The notes under the pieces: generated by a model | The model's database searches: none | Seen by the model: only the letters and a program-made list of their open reading frames with translations | What the model was told of the DNA's origin: nothing | Translations under genes and position numbers: made by a program | Origin: CAYXUW01 sp964468375 | GTDB lineage: Bacteria > Planctomycetota > Phycisphaerae > Sedimentisphaerales > Anaerobacaceae | Direction of reading: 5' to 3' | DNA length: 19,634 bases | Assembly: GCA_964468375.1 (NCBI GenBank) | Contig: CAYXUW010000034.1 | Location: 1-19,634 of the forward strand | Shown: piece after piece, positions 1-7,574 of the stretch | Position numbering within the stretch: position 1 is the first letter of the stretch | Layout of the letters: the number at the start of each line of letters is the position of its first letter

Positions 1-1354
1 CAGCAGCTCTTTCATAATCAGCGTTTTTAACCGCCTCGTCTTTTTCCCTCTGGAGTTTTTCGATTTTCTCTTCGATTTCCGTCAAGTCCGGCGGCGGCGT
101 CATATTCTTCAGCCGAACCCGCGCACCGGCCTCATCGACAACATCTATCGCCTTGTCCGGCAGACACCGCCCGGTGATATATCTGGTGGACAGCTCTACC
201 GCCTGATACAGAGCCTCATCGCTGAAGCGCACCCTATGATGGGCCTCGTATCTATCCTGCAACCCCCGCAGTATTTCCAGGGTTTCATCTTTCGACGGGG
301 GCTCGACGATTATTGTCTGGAATCGTCTTTCCAAAGCTCCGTCTTTCTCGATGTGTTTTCGGTACTCATCCAAAGTCGTTGCGCCGATGCACTGCACTTC
401 ACCGCGAGCCAAAGCGGGTTTTAGCACATTCGAAGCATCAATAGCACCTTCGGCACCGCCCGCTCCCACGAGCGTATGCAGTTCGTCGACGAACAGGACG
501 ACATTCTTTTCTCTCCTAACCTCGTTAATTACGGCTTTAATGCGTTCTTCGAATTGGCCACGATATTTTGTTCCGGCGACCATCATCGCGAGGTCGAGAA
601 CGACGATGCGCTTGCCTTTTAAGATTTCAGGCACCTGCTTGTTAACAACCTGCTGGCTAAGCCCCTCGACAATAGCTGTCTTTCCGACGCCGGCCTCGCC
701 CAGTAGAACTGGATTGTTTTTTGTCCTTCGGCAGAGTATCTGGATTAATCGCTCAATCTCATTTTTTCTGCCTATAACAGGGTCAAGCTCATCGTCGGCC
801 GCCAACTGGGTCAAGTCTCTGCCAAAACTATCCAAAGCGGGAGTTTTGCTTTTGGTTCTGCTGCGTCCTGTCGCCGGGCTGATTTTCATACCTAAAGCAG
901 CGGGGCTATCTTCCACCCCCGCTCCAAGCAAATTCATGACCTCCTGCCGTATGTCCTCAAGTTTCAAGCCCATATTCATAAGCACCTGGGCAGCTATCCC
1001 TTCAGTTTCCCTCAAAAGCCCTAACAAAAGGTGCTCCGTGCCTACATAATTATGGTTAAGCGACCTGGCTTCCTCGATGGCATACTCGATAACCTTCTTT
1101 GCTCTCGGGCTCTGGGGGAGCTTGCCCATCGTAACCATATCCGGGCCGCTCTTGACCTGCTTTTCCACCTCCAGGCGCAGTTTCTTTATATCGACTTCCA
1201 GATTTTTTAAAACAGTAGCACCTACTCCGCTGCCTTCTTTGACCAGCCCGAGTAAGATATGCTCTGTCCCTATAACATCATGGTTAAACCGCTGCGCCTC
1301 CTGATTGGCCAGCGCCATAACCTTGCGTGCACGATCTGTAAAACGCTCAAACAT
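1..1354 (-). CDS. clpC: ATP-dependent Clp protease ATP-binding subunit ClpC (3' part outside window)
   Basis: AAA+ unfoldase that feeds substrates to the ClpP peptidase in the cytoplasm. About 451 N-terminal residues are visible, beginning MFERFTDRARKVMALANQEA, a typical ClpC start. Two Clp_N repeats lie at residues 1-145 (FNHDVIGTEHILLGL and LNHNYVGTEHLLLGL), then a linker, then the D1 AAA+ domain with Walker A GEAGVGKT (219-226, Lys224) and Walker B VVLFVDE (285-291). An ERRFQ arginine-finger segment follows and the visible part ends in the coiled M-domain/UVR-like region (KNADYERAA). The second AAA+ domain and C-terminus lie beyond position 1. The ATG is preceded by a GAGGT ribosome site about 6 bases upstream. 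The M-domain of moderate length and the UVR-like stretch favour ClpC over ClpA or ClpB. No ctsR or mcsAB gene precedes it, unlike in Firmicutes. Identification is very secure. Confidence 0.97.
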   Translation of the reverse strand, partial: MFERFTDRARKVMALANQEAQRFNHDVIGTEHILLGLVKEGSGVGATVLKNLEVDIKKLRLEVEKQVKSGPDMVTMGKLPQSPRAKKVIEYAIEEARSLNHNYVGTEHLLLGLLRETEGIAAQVLMNMGLKLEDIRQEVMNLLGAGVEDSPAALGMKISPATGRSRTKSKTPALDSFGRDLTQLAADDELDPVIGRKNEIERLIQILCRRTKNNPVLLGEAGVGKTAIVEGLSQQVVNKQVPEILKGKRIVVLDLAMMVAGTKYRGQFEERIKAVINEVRREKNVVLFVDELHTLVGAGGAEGAIDASNVLKPALARGEVQCIGATTLDEYRKHIEKDGALERRFQTIIVEPPSKDETLEILRGLQDRYEAHHRVRFSDEALYQAVELSTRYITGRCLPDKAIDVVDEAGARVRLKNMTPPPDLTEIEEKIEKLQREKDEAVKNADYERAA

Positions 1355-1424
1355 CTTTTACCTCAAAAAAAACAACTTTTAATCGCCTGCCTCTTATCTT
1401 TACCACCTCACTACTATAATACCA

Positions 1425-1453
1425 ATTATATTACACCACCTCGATTTTGTCAA
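1425..1453 (-). promoter_or_regulatory. Consensus sigma70 promoter of clpC
   Basis: Read on the minus strand, TTGACA (1448-1453) is followed by exactly 17 bases and then TATAAT (1425-1430). Both hexamers and the spacing match the housekeeping consensus perfectly. The predicted transcript would start near 1418 and have a leader of about 64 bases before the clpC ATG. No CIRCE element or heat-shock sigma box was seen here. Confidence 0.85.
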
Positions 1454-1454
1454 A

Positions 1455-1761
1455 CCAACGAAACATTCCAGATATCGTTTTTGGGTCGCCAATACCTATT
1501 TATTATATGTTTGAAACCAATTGATGTTCGATTACCGGACCATCATTTTTCTCTAGTACCATTATTTATCGACAAAAACAACGGATGACTTTTCTGCTGT
1601 TTGCCAAGATGGAGACTTTTTCTTGCACAGAAACCAGGGGTTTATTGGCCTTATCAGGTTAAGCACGCTTTGCTTTTCGCCGATATCTCTCGTAGCTACA
1701 GGACCTCAACGAAAAAAGTCGGTCTTACAGTAAACAAATCCGGTTAGCTAAAGAGAACAAA
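1455..1761. other. Spacer between clpC and the kinase gene; possible structured leader at 1660-1745
   Basis: This is the divergent spacer between clpC and the histidine kinase. No convincing gene was found. Short open frames cross it but have no ribosome site and low-complexity translations. The last 100 bases before the kinase contain the segment GTAGCTACAGGACC (1692-1705), whose AGGACC can pair with GGTCTT (1721-1726). This faintly recalls the 3' half of c-di-GMP-I (GEMM) riboswitches, but the GNRA hairpin and GCAAAGC core are not recognisable, so no riboswitch is called. No good plus-strand promoter was identified. Confidence 0.3.
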
Positions 1762-3342
1762 ATGAAAATCGGCACAAAACTGGCTCTCGGGTTCTCATTC
1801 ATTGTCATTGCAATGCTGGGGACCGTTCTATTTTGCCTACACACCAACGACAAGGTAAGCAAAGAGTTTGAAGTAATGACCGACGATGTTGTGCCCGCTG
1901 CAGTTGGGATAATCAACATGAAAAGGGATTGTCAAAAAATTGCACACGACCTTATGGACTATATTGTAACGGGGGACGAAAAAGAAGAAAGGGAAGTAAG
2001 GTCAGGCCTGGAGGCCCTCGACCTAGCCGTCGCTGAGCAGCTGAAACGCAAAAAAATTATCTGCCAGGAAGAACAAGAATTTGCCCAACAAGTGATAGCA
2101 GATATAAAGAGATTTGACTCTGTGTGCACAGACATTATCAATCTGAAAAAACAAGGGTTCAGCACCAGCGAAATATTGGAAAAAGAGGAAGCCAATCTCA
2201 ATCCCATAATGGACGTATTGCTCGTTAAGTTAAAGAGATGCGAGGCAAAACATATGCTGCAATTGTTCGAGACTCAGGACGCTGTCTACCGAACCAATAT
2301 TATGGGAGAACGAGTTGCCATAGTGGTAAGTTTCTCCGTTATATTTTTGTCTGCTATGATTGCTCTTACCACGACAAGGTCAATAGTAAGACCGCTTCAT
2401 GCTCTGCACAAGGGAACAGAAATAATAGGCGAGGGCGATCTCGACTACAAAGTAGCAACCAACGCTAAGGATGAAATCGGCCAGCTATCGCGCGCATTTG
2501 ACGAGATGACAAAAAAATGGAAAAACTCCATAAACTCAATATGTAATCTCAACGTCTCCAATCAGCATTTAGAATACGAAATTGCCCGACGCAAAAAGAC
2601 TGAAGAAGCTTTGGCAACCTCTAACAACGAGCTCAAAGATTTCGTTTACGTGGCCTCGCACGACCTGCGAGAACCGCTGCGTAAGATTTCAGCCTTCGGC
2701 CAGCTGCTACAGAAATCTCTGGAAGGCAAGCTTACCGACGACGAACGAGAAAATCTGGAGTTTATGGTAGACGGCTCTGACAGAATGACCACGATGATTG
2801 ATGGGCTGTTAAAATACTCACGGGCAAACACAAAAGACATTGTCATCGAGACTGTCGATTTAAACAATGTCGTCGAGCATATCAAAGAGCTTGAGCTCGG
2901 GATGCTGCTGGAAGAGACTGGCACTGTAATCGAAGTTCCACAGCCTTTGCCAAAAGTGTATGCCGACCCTGTCCAGATAGAACAGTTACTGCAAAATCTT
3001 ATCGCCAACGCCATCAAATATCGCAAAGAGGACATCAAACCGGTGATTACAATTAAGGCAAAAGAGAACCAAGACAAAAAAGTCAGAATAGAGGTGCAGG
3101 ATAATGGCATCGGCATTGCGCCCGAATACCGCGATGAAATTTTCAAGATGTTCAAGCGCCTGCACGCACGGGAAAAATATGATGGATGCGGAATCGGCCT
3201 TTCCATATGCAAAAAGATTGTCGACAGGCATGCTGGTGACATCGGCGTAGAATCGGAGATGGGCAAAGGTTCAACGTTCTGGTTTACCATTCCCCGAGCC
3301 AAAGATGCTGCGCCGGCCGAGAAAGCAGCAACAGTGTCGTAA
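1762..3342 (+). CDS. Membrane sensor histidine kinase (4-helix sensor, HAMP, HisKA, HATPase)
   Basis: This 526-residue inner-membrane sensor kinase autophosphorylates on His and passes phosphate to a receiver. Domain order: TM1 about 7-27, an extracytoplasmic helical sensor about 28-183 (4HB_MCP/CHASE3-like; YIVTGDEKEEREVRS), TM2 about 185-205, HAMP about 206-258 (RPLHAL, then DEIGQLSRAFDEM), a short coiled coil, and HisKA with ASHDLREPLRKI, placing the phosphoacceptor at His300. The ATPase domain has an N box QNLIANAIKY (411-420), G1 DNGIGI (447-452) and G2 GCGIGL (475-480). The H-box type resembles phytochrome-like kinases that pair with Rcp1-type regulators, which fits the next gene 30 bases downstream. 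AGAG upstream of the ATG is a modest ribosome site. The ligand is not predictable from sequence. Confidence 0.93.
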   Translation: MKIGTKLALGFSFIVIAMLGTVLFCLHTNDKVSKEFEVMTDDVVPAAVGIINMKRDCQKIAHDLMDYIVTGDEKEEREVRSGLEALDLAVAEQLKRKKIICQEEQEFAQQVIADIKRFDSVCTDIINLKKQGFSTSEILEKEEANLNPIMDVLLVKLKRCEAKHMLQLFETQDAVYRTNIMGERVAIVVSFSVIFLSAMIALTTTRSIVRPLHALHKGTEIIGEGDLDYKVATNAKDEIGQLSRAFDEMTKKWKNSINSICNLNVSNQHLEYEIARRKKTEEALATSNNELKDFVYVASHDLREPLRKISAFGQLLQKSLEGKLTDDERENLEFMVDGSDRMTTMIDGLLKYSRANTKDIVIETVDLNNVVEHIKELELGMLLEETGTVIEVPQPLPKVYADPVQIEQLLQNLIANAIKYRKEDIKPVITIKAKENQDKKVRIEVQDNGIGIAPEYRDEIFKMFKRLHAREKYDGCGIGLSICKKIVDRHAGDIGVESEMGKGSTFWFTIPRAKDAAPAEKAATVS

Positions 3343-3372
3343 TAATCGAAGAAAAAATAAAGGAAAGCGAAA

Positions 3373-3840
3373 ATGGAGAATTTAAAACCTATACACATCC
3401 TGTTGGTGGAAGATGACGCCGGAGACCAAAAACTAATTAAAACCTCAATGGCAGAGCAAAAGCTGGCCAATAGCCTCTATACAGTATCAAGCGGAGAGGA
3501 AGCTTTGGAATACCTCGAGCAAAGCAAAAACGGCAATTGCGAGACTCCCTGGCCGGAACTGATTTTGCTCGATTTGAATATGCCCGGAATGGGGGGAAAA
3601 GAATTCCTCAGACAAATCAAGAAAGATGAAAATCTAAGTATAATTCCAGTAGTGATTTTAACAACGTCGGACGCGGAGAAGGATATTCTCGAAAGCTACA
3701 AACTGCAGGCTGCGGGCTATATTAAAAAACCGGTTTTGTTGTCCGACTTTTGTAGAGTTGCCAAAGAAATAAATGAATACTGGTTTACTTTATGCAGGCG
3801 AGTTCCTCAGAGACATTTATCATGCACAAAGAGTCAATAA
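3373..3840 (+). CDS. Rcp1-like single-domain response regulator
   Basis: A 155-residue protein consisting almost entirely of one CheY-like receiver domain. The acidic pocket is Glu13-Asp14-Asp15 (VEDDAGD), the phosphoacceptor is Asp67 (LLDLNMPGMGG), the switch threonine is Thr97 (ILTTSD) and the invariant lysine is Lys119 (KKP). The end of the domain carries EINEYWFTL, characteristic of Rcp1-type regulators that partner phytochrome-like kinases. There is no DNA-binding or enzymatic output domain, so it probably acts by protein contact or as a phosphotransfer intermediate. AGGAAAGCG ahead of the ATG serves as ribosome site. The last about 14 residues (RRVPQRHLSCTKSQ) extend past the usual end and overlap the start of the next gene, suggesting translational coupling. 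Confidence 0.92.
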   Translation: MENLKPIHILLVEDDAGDQKLIKTSMAEQKLANSLYTVSSGEEALEYLEQSKNGNCETPWPELILLDLNMPGMGGKEFLRQIKKDENLSIIPVVILTTSDAEKDILESYKLQAAGYIKKPVLLSDFCRVAKEINEYWFTLCRRVPQRHLSCTKSQ

Positions 3841-4970
3841 AACTTCTGCTGGTGGACGATGACGCCGGTGACCGCAAGATGGTAAAGCTGGCTTTGTCCC
3901 GGTTGTCTGACGCCGTCGACTTTAACATAGAAACGGCAGAGACTCTCTCTGGGGCTATTGAGCATCTCAAAAATAAAAATCACGACGTTATCCTGCTTGA
4001 CCTAGGGCTTCCAGACAGCAGGGGGGTCGACACTGTCCAAAAAACTCACGAGGCGAATCCCAACATTCCCATTGTTGTATTAACAGGCCTGGCTGACGAG
4101 GAGGCGGGTCTTGAGGCCATGGGGAAAGGAGCAGAAGATTACCTTGTCAAAGGAAAAGTTCTGGAACATACACTTGTTAAAGCCATCAGATATGCTATCG
4201 AACGAAAAAAGGTAGAAAACAAACTCAAAGAAGCGGTCGAGGCAAAAGAAAAATTCATCTCTATAGTCTCACACGACTTGCGAGTACCTTTGGCATCTAT
4301 AAAAGAGAGTATTTCCATCGTCATGGACGAAGTGACTGGAAAAATCAAAAAGGAACAAAAAGATTGCCTCGACATCGCAAAGAGAAATGTAGACCGGCTC
4401 AACCGATTAATCAACGACCTCCTGGACTTCCAAAAACTCGGGGCAGGCAAGATGAATTTCGACATACACGACAACAACGCAAACGATGTAATCAAAGAAG
4501 TCTATGAAACAATGCTGTCTGTGGCAAAAAAAGAAGGGATAAATTTAGTTCTTGAGCTCGACAGCAACCTGCCAATAGTAAAGTTTGACAAGGATAAAAT
4601 CAATCAAGTGTTATCTAATCTTATTAATAATGCCATAAAGTTTACAAAACAAGGCAGTATTACTATCGCAACAAGCCAAAAGGAAAACGCAATCCAAGTC
4701 TCAGTATCCGACACGGGCTGTGGCATAAAAAAAGAAGACCTGCCGAAACTATTTCACGAATTCGCACAATTAGAAACTACCGGAATCGAAAAGCCGAAAG
4801 GAACAGGTCTCGGCCTCGCGATTACCAAGGAAATCATCACAAGACACGGTGGAGAAATATGGGCTGAATCTGAAGTCGACAAAGGCACTACGTTCTTTTT
4901 TATATTGCCGACTCAGGACTCAGATATAAAAAAGGATATGGAAATCGAAGCTCACATCGCCAATACGTAG
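3822..4970 (+). CDS. Hybrid REC-histidine kinase (receiver domain N-terminal), soluble
   Basis: A 382-residue cytoplasmic protein with a receiver followed by a complete kinase. Receiver: acidic residues in VDDDAGD (11-17), phosphoacceptor Asp60 (ILLDLGLPDS), Thr88 (VLTG), Lys110 (YLVKG). A linker helix (121-145) leads to HisKA with VSHDLRVPLASI, placing the phosphoacceptor at His151. The ATPase domain has SNLINNAIKF (265-274), DTGCGI (297-302) and GTGLGL (327-332). No transmembrane segment or PAS domain is present, so input is probably phosphorylation of the receiver by another kinase, plausibly the one encoded two genes upstream. I chose the ATG at 3822, which overlaps the previous gene by 19 bases and has a weak AGAGA site. 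An in-frame ATG at 3792 would add 10 residues but has no ribosome site. Confidence 0.9.
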   Translation: MHKESIKLLLVDDDAGDRKMVKLALSRLSDAVDFNIETAETLSGAIEHLKNKNHDVILLDLGLPDSRGVDTVQKTHEANPNIPIVVLTGLADEEAGLEAMGKGAEDYLVKGKVLEHTLVKAIRYAIERKKVENKLKEAVEAKEKFISIVSHDLRVPLASIKESISIVMDEVTGKIKKEQKDCLDIAKRNVDRLNRLINDLLDFQKLGAGKMNFDIHDNNANDVIKEVYETMLSVAKKEGINLVLELDSNLPIVKFDKDKINQVLSNLINNAIKFTKQGSITIATSQKENAIQVSVSDTGCGIKKEDLPKLFHEFAQLETTGIEKPKGTGLGLAITKEIITRHGGEIWAESEVDKGTTFFFILPTQDSDIKKDMEIEAHIANT

Positions 4971-5063
4971 CAACACCGACCATAAAATATTCAGCTTGTC
5001 GACTTCGCTCAAGACTTATTTAGGCTTCAAATGCAATGGGTTGTGTTCAATGCCCACTGAATT

Positions 5064-5336
5064 CTACCCAGCCCCCCGGCCGTTGTTTTCCCCAAGTATT
5101 TTTTTGAGGTATTCATTTTCCCGACGGGTAGCTTCAAGATCGAAGAGCTGGTATTTAATGCATACCCGCAAATAGTCGAGCGATTCCTGCAGTCTATCAA
5201 CGGTTTTTTTGAGCTTCTTCTGACTTTCAGCATCCTGCCCCGCAAACAAAGTTAGTCTTCTGTATCGCGGGTCAGATGCTCCCCCGAATTCTTTGGCCAG
5301 TTCATTAAGCTTGTCTTCAAATTGTGCTTCGTCCAT
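5064..5336 (-). CDS. Small coiled-coil protein, unknown function
   Basis: A 90-residue, highly charged protein not assigned to a known family. The second half (SQKKLKKTVDRLQESLDYLR through LEATRRENEYLKKIL) is predicted by eye to be one continuous amphipathic helix or coiled coil. There is no signal peptide or membrane segment, so it should be cytoplasmic. The ATG at 5336 lies 5 bases after a strong GGAGG site; the overlapping GTG at 5339 is too close to that site. It is divergent from the two-TM helical-repeat gene at 5812 and convergent with the kinase cluster. The strong ribosome site and coherent composition support a real gene. It could be a planctomycete-restricted scaffold or regulator, but that is a guess. 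Confidence 0.72.
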   Translation of the reverse strand: MDEAQFEDKLNELAKEFGGASDPRYRRLTLFAGQDAESQKKLKKTVDRLQESLDYLRVCIKYQLFDLEATRRENEYLKKILGENNGRGAG

Positions 5337-5811
5337 CACATCCTCCCGGCAAGAGCGCGGGCACGCGGGCGAGGGGGTAAATAACTAATTTACAAAGCCC
5401 CAAATGCCGCTTATTTACAGGTATACAAGTGCAAAATTCATACCAGAACAAGCCCAAACAAACCTGCTGTGAAACTCTGCGGATTAATTCTCTAAAGAGC
5501 CCTTTAAGGCAACCTCCGAACGCAAACTGCAGGCATTATCTCGACATGTCGGGTGACAACTATTGTGTGGATTAAAGCTGTAAGTGGCGAAAAATCGACA
5601 CTGCAATGCCGCCTGTGCCGCCCCGGCAGGTGTAACGGTTTTAACAAGAAGCAGTTGCGTCGGTGTCGATTATTCAGGACATTACCGTTGATTTAAAACG
5701 ACAGCCCCGTCTAATCGGCCATATAATCACTTTTTTATTGTATCTTATCTGCTAAAACAGCTATAATATATAATCAATTACTTAAAAGTCTTTTTTGAAA
5801 AAGGACCGGCT
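5337..5811. other. 475-bp divergent spacer with an inverted repeat that could fold
   Basis: No protein gene is supported here. A perfect 9-bp inverted repeat, AATCGACAC (5593-5601) with GTGTCGATT (5663-5671), extendable inward by a wobble and a G-C pair, encloses a GC-rich segment that can form its own hairpin (CCTG at 5612-5615 with CAGG at 5627-5630). A separate 10-bp palindrome CGACATGTCG sits at 5542-5551. The folded region lies upstream of the promoter proposed for the gene at 5812, so it would need to be an independent transcript, or act as DNA. No known RNA family was recognised. Confidence 0.35.
5738..5767 (+). promoter_or_regulatory. Probable sigma70 promoter for the gene at 5812
   Basis: TTGTAT (5738-5743) and a perfect TATAAT (5762-5767) are separated by 18 bases, in a locally AT-rich stretch. 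The leader to the ATG at 5812 would be about 38 bases and contains the AAGGA ribosome site. The -35 is weak (4 of 6), the -10 strong. Confidence 0.55.
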
Positions 5812-6804
5812 ATGAATATGAGAAAAGACGGACCCTTATGGCGGTTCAAGTGGCATTTCGTAGCAATCTACGTCGGCCTGATAGTTGTCGTTCTGCTGGT
5901 ATTGCTTATCAGTATTTCGAAGACATCCGAAAGAGGAGAGATGTCGAGCGCTGTATGGCTGCTTTTCGCTTTAGTGCTTCTGACCGCAGTCATACTGATA
6001 CTTTTGAGGACATTCAAGATTTTCAGCGAACTTGAGGAAAACAGCGAAAAACTGGAAAAAATAACCGAGACTCTGGAAAAAAACCGCTCCGTTCTAACTC
6101 AAATCAATCAAAGCACCCGTCTCAGCGAGGCGGCAAAAATAATCGCATTTCGCGATGCGGACAGGCAGTCTCTTAGGGAGACCGTTTTCGACAAACTTCA
6201 GCAAAAGGATTTCGATACCGCTTATGAAATAGTCGATGAAATCGCCCACCGTGAAGAATATCGCAATCTAGCCGAGAATTTACGGATTCAGGTGGACAAA
6301 TACCGCGACGCCACCGACGCCGAACGAGAAAATCAAATTATAGCCCATATTGAAAAGCTGTTCGAAAACTCTCAGTGGGCCAAGGCGAGCATCCAAATCG
6401 AAAGACTAATCAGGGATTTCCCCGTATCCGAAAAGGCAAAAGCGATGCGACAGCGACTGCTCGATAAAAAAGACGAGCGAAAGAAGATACTGCTCAACGC
6501 CTGGGACGACGCCGTGAAGCGGCAGGCCACCGACCGAAGTCTCGAAATCTTAAGGGAACTAGACCTTTACCTGACCCCCAACGAAGGACTGGCTCTGCAG
6601 GAAGCCGCAAGGGACGTATTCAGAACCAAACTGCACAATCTCGGCGTACAATTTTCTCTGGCTGTTTCCGGAAAACAATGGGAAAAAGCAATAGGAAGCG
6701 GCCAGCAAATTATTCGTGACTTTCCAAACAGCCGAATGGCTCAGGAAATTCGCGGAAAGTGGTACATCTTAGAGCAGAAAGTCCAGCAGCAGAACAACAG
6801 CTAA
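5812..6804 (+). CDS. Two-TM membrane protein with cytoplasmic coiled coil and TPR-like helical repeats
   Basis: A 330-residue protein of no family I can name. Two hydrophobic segments at about 14-36 (FVAIYVGLIVVVLLVLLISI) and 47-67 (VWLLFALVLLTAVILILL) form a membrane hairpin. A coiled coil follows (about 70-105, ELEENSEKLEKITETLEKN), then helix-turn-helix repeats (about 115-325) with the TPR/BamD-like pattern: KDFDTAYEIVDEI, SQWAKASIQIERLIRDFPVSEKAKAM, KQWEKAIGSGQQIIRDFPNSRMAQEI. The repeated 'W-x-K-A-x(5)-I-x-R/D-F-P-x-S' units indicate tandem protein-interaction repeats. AAGGA lies 6 bases before the ATG; a second in-frame ATG at 5818 is possible. A scaffold or assembly role at the inner membrane is plausible but inferred. 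Confidence 0.8.
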   Translation: MNMRKDGPLWRFKWHFVAIYVGLIVVVLLVLLISISKTSERGEMSSAVWLLFALVLLTAVILILLRTFKIFSELEENSEKLEKITETLEKNRSVLTQINQSTRLSEAAKIIAFRDADRQSLRETVFDKLQQKDFDTAYEIVDEIAHREEYRNLAENLRIQVDKYRDATDAERENQIIAHIEKLFENSQWAKASIQIERLIRDFPVSEKAKAMRQRLLDKKDERKKILLNAWDDAVKRQATDRSLEILRELDLYLTPNEGLALQEAARDVFRTKLHNLGVQFSLAVSGKQWEKAIGSGQQIIRDFPNSRMAQEIRGKWYILEQKVQQQNNS

Positions 6805-6816
6805 CGGGTTTATCTT

Positions 6817-7362
6817 TTACTGAAAGTCAAACAGAGACTGCGTCTTAATCAGCGTTACCTGGTCCGGATAAGCAGCAAACGTATGAATGTGCAATTCGGT
6901 TTGTCTTGCTTCAAAATCAACATAGCAAAACGGCTGCAGACCACCGGTCTCCAGTCCCGGGAATTTAACAAACACACCACGATCTCGAGCAAACCGTTCG
7001 AGGTCGACATAACTCTGCCGATACAGATTGGGGCTCATCTTCTCGACCTGAAAATCGGTCATATAGCTCACACCGCGGCTTAAGGTGCACTTGTGAGAGC
7101 GCGGGCCCTGAAATCGAAAACGCTCAATCAAACCTCGGCGAGGCAGCATTTGTCCCGGTGTGCTCACAACCTCACTCAAACAAACATCGCCCGCATACAC
7201 GCTAACAACATGTGTGCAACCGGTAACCCAAATATCCGCCTCATATTTACTAGTTCTCAGATGCCGCTTTGCGTAAATCTGGAAAAGCTCCGGATGCAAA
7301 GGCCTCTGAAAAAGACTAAATGCCAATTCTTCAATCGCTATATTAATTTGTGGTGATTCCAT
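6817..7362 (-). CDS. DUF2617-like conserved protein
   Basis: A soluble 181-residue protein without signal peptide or membrane segment. The beginning (IEELAFSLFQRPLHPELFQIYAKR) and the middle pattern of short beta strands (YEADIWVTGCTHVVSVYAGD, then LSEVVSTPGQMLPRRGLIERF) resemble what I recall of DUF2617 proteins of planctomycetes and actinobacteria; this assignment is from memory and moderate. No catalytic motif is evident. It ends 12 bases from the convergent stop of the gene at 5812-6804, so the two transcripts may run into each other; no terminator was found between them. It has its own promoter (7412-7440) and a GAGAG-type ribosome site about 9 bases before the ATG. Function unknown. Confidence 0.8.
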   Translation of the reverse strand: MESPQINIAIEELAFSLFQRPLHPELFQIYAKRHLRTSKYEADIWVTGCTHVVSVYAGDVCLSEVVSTPGQMLPRRGLIERFRFQGPRSHKCTLSRGVSYMTDFQVEKMSPNLYRQSYVDLERFARDRGVFVKFPGLETGGLQPFCYVDFEARQTELHIHTFAAYPDQVTLIKTQSLFDFQ

Positions 7363-7411
7363 AATACAAAAGCTCTCAAAAGCAAACGTCTAACTTACCA
7401 ATCTTGACCTC

Positions 7412-7440
7412 ATTATACAAAAAACACCCCATTTATTCAA
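7412..7440 (-). promoter_or_regulatory. Probable sigma70 promoter of the DUF2617-like gene
   Basis: On the minus strand TTGAAT (7435-7440) is followed by 17 bases and a perfect TATAAT (7412-7417). The leader to the ATG at 7362 would be about 43 bases. Five of six -35 positions match consensus, spacing is ideal. Confidence 0.7.
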
Positions 7441-7538
7441 GCTCAATATCAGTACTGATAGTGGGTGTCCTAGGACTTATAGGACGATTGTTTTGCAACT
7501 TCCTCAAATCAAAAGAGTAATGACAGCGAAGTTTTTTG

Positions 7539-7568
7539 AAAAAAATAAGAAACGGCAAACAAACCGTT
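7539..7568 (-). terminator. Probable intrinsic terminator of the CPBP protease gene
   Basis: Just past the stop codon (7575), the minus strand can form a hairpin AACGG / CCGTT (7564-7568 with 7551-7555) with an 8-base loop, followed by TCTTATTTTTTT (7539-7550). The stem is short but the T-tract is strong and the location is right for the end of this transcript. Confidence 0.5.
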
Positions 7569-7574
7569 AATTTT

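Noticed and set aside
351..1049. Long plus-strand open frame opposite clpC (232 codons)
   Set aside because: It is the antisense shadow of clpC, whose minus-strand translation is an unmistakable Clp ATPase; the plus-strand product is Ser/Pro-rich with no domain.
1259..1588. 109-codon plus-strand frame at the clpC start and spacer
   Set aside because: Its first third is antisense to clpC and the rest crosses the clpC promoter; composition is not protein-like.
2646..3470. Long minus-strand open frame (274 codons) across the kinase and regulator genes
   Set aside because: Antisense to two clear domain-bearing genes and spanning their intergenic gap; no ribosome site or family resemblance.
5031..5060. 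Short inverted bases (TGGGT...ACCCA) between the convergent genes
   Set aside because: The stem is only 5 bp with a long loop and no T-tract, so it is not supported as a terminator.
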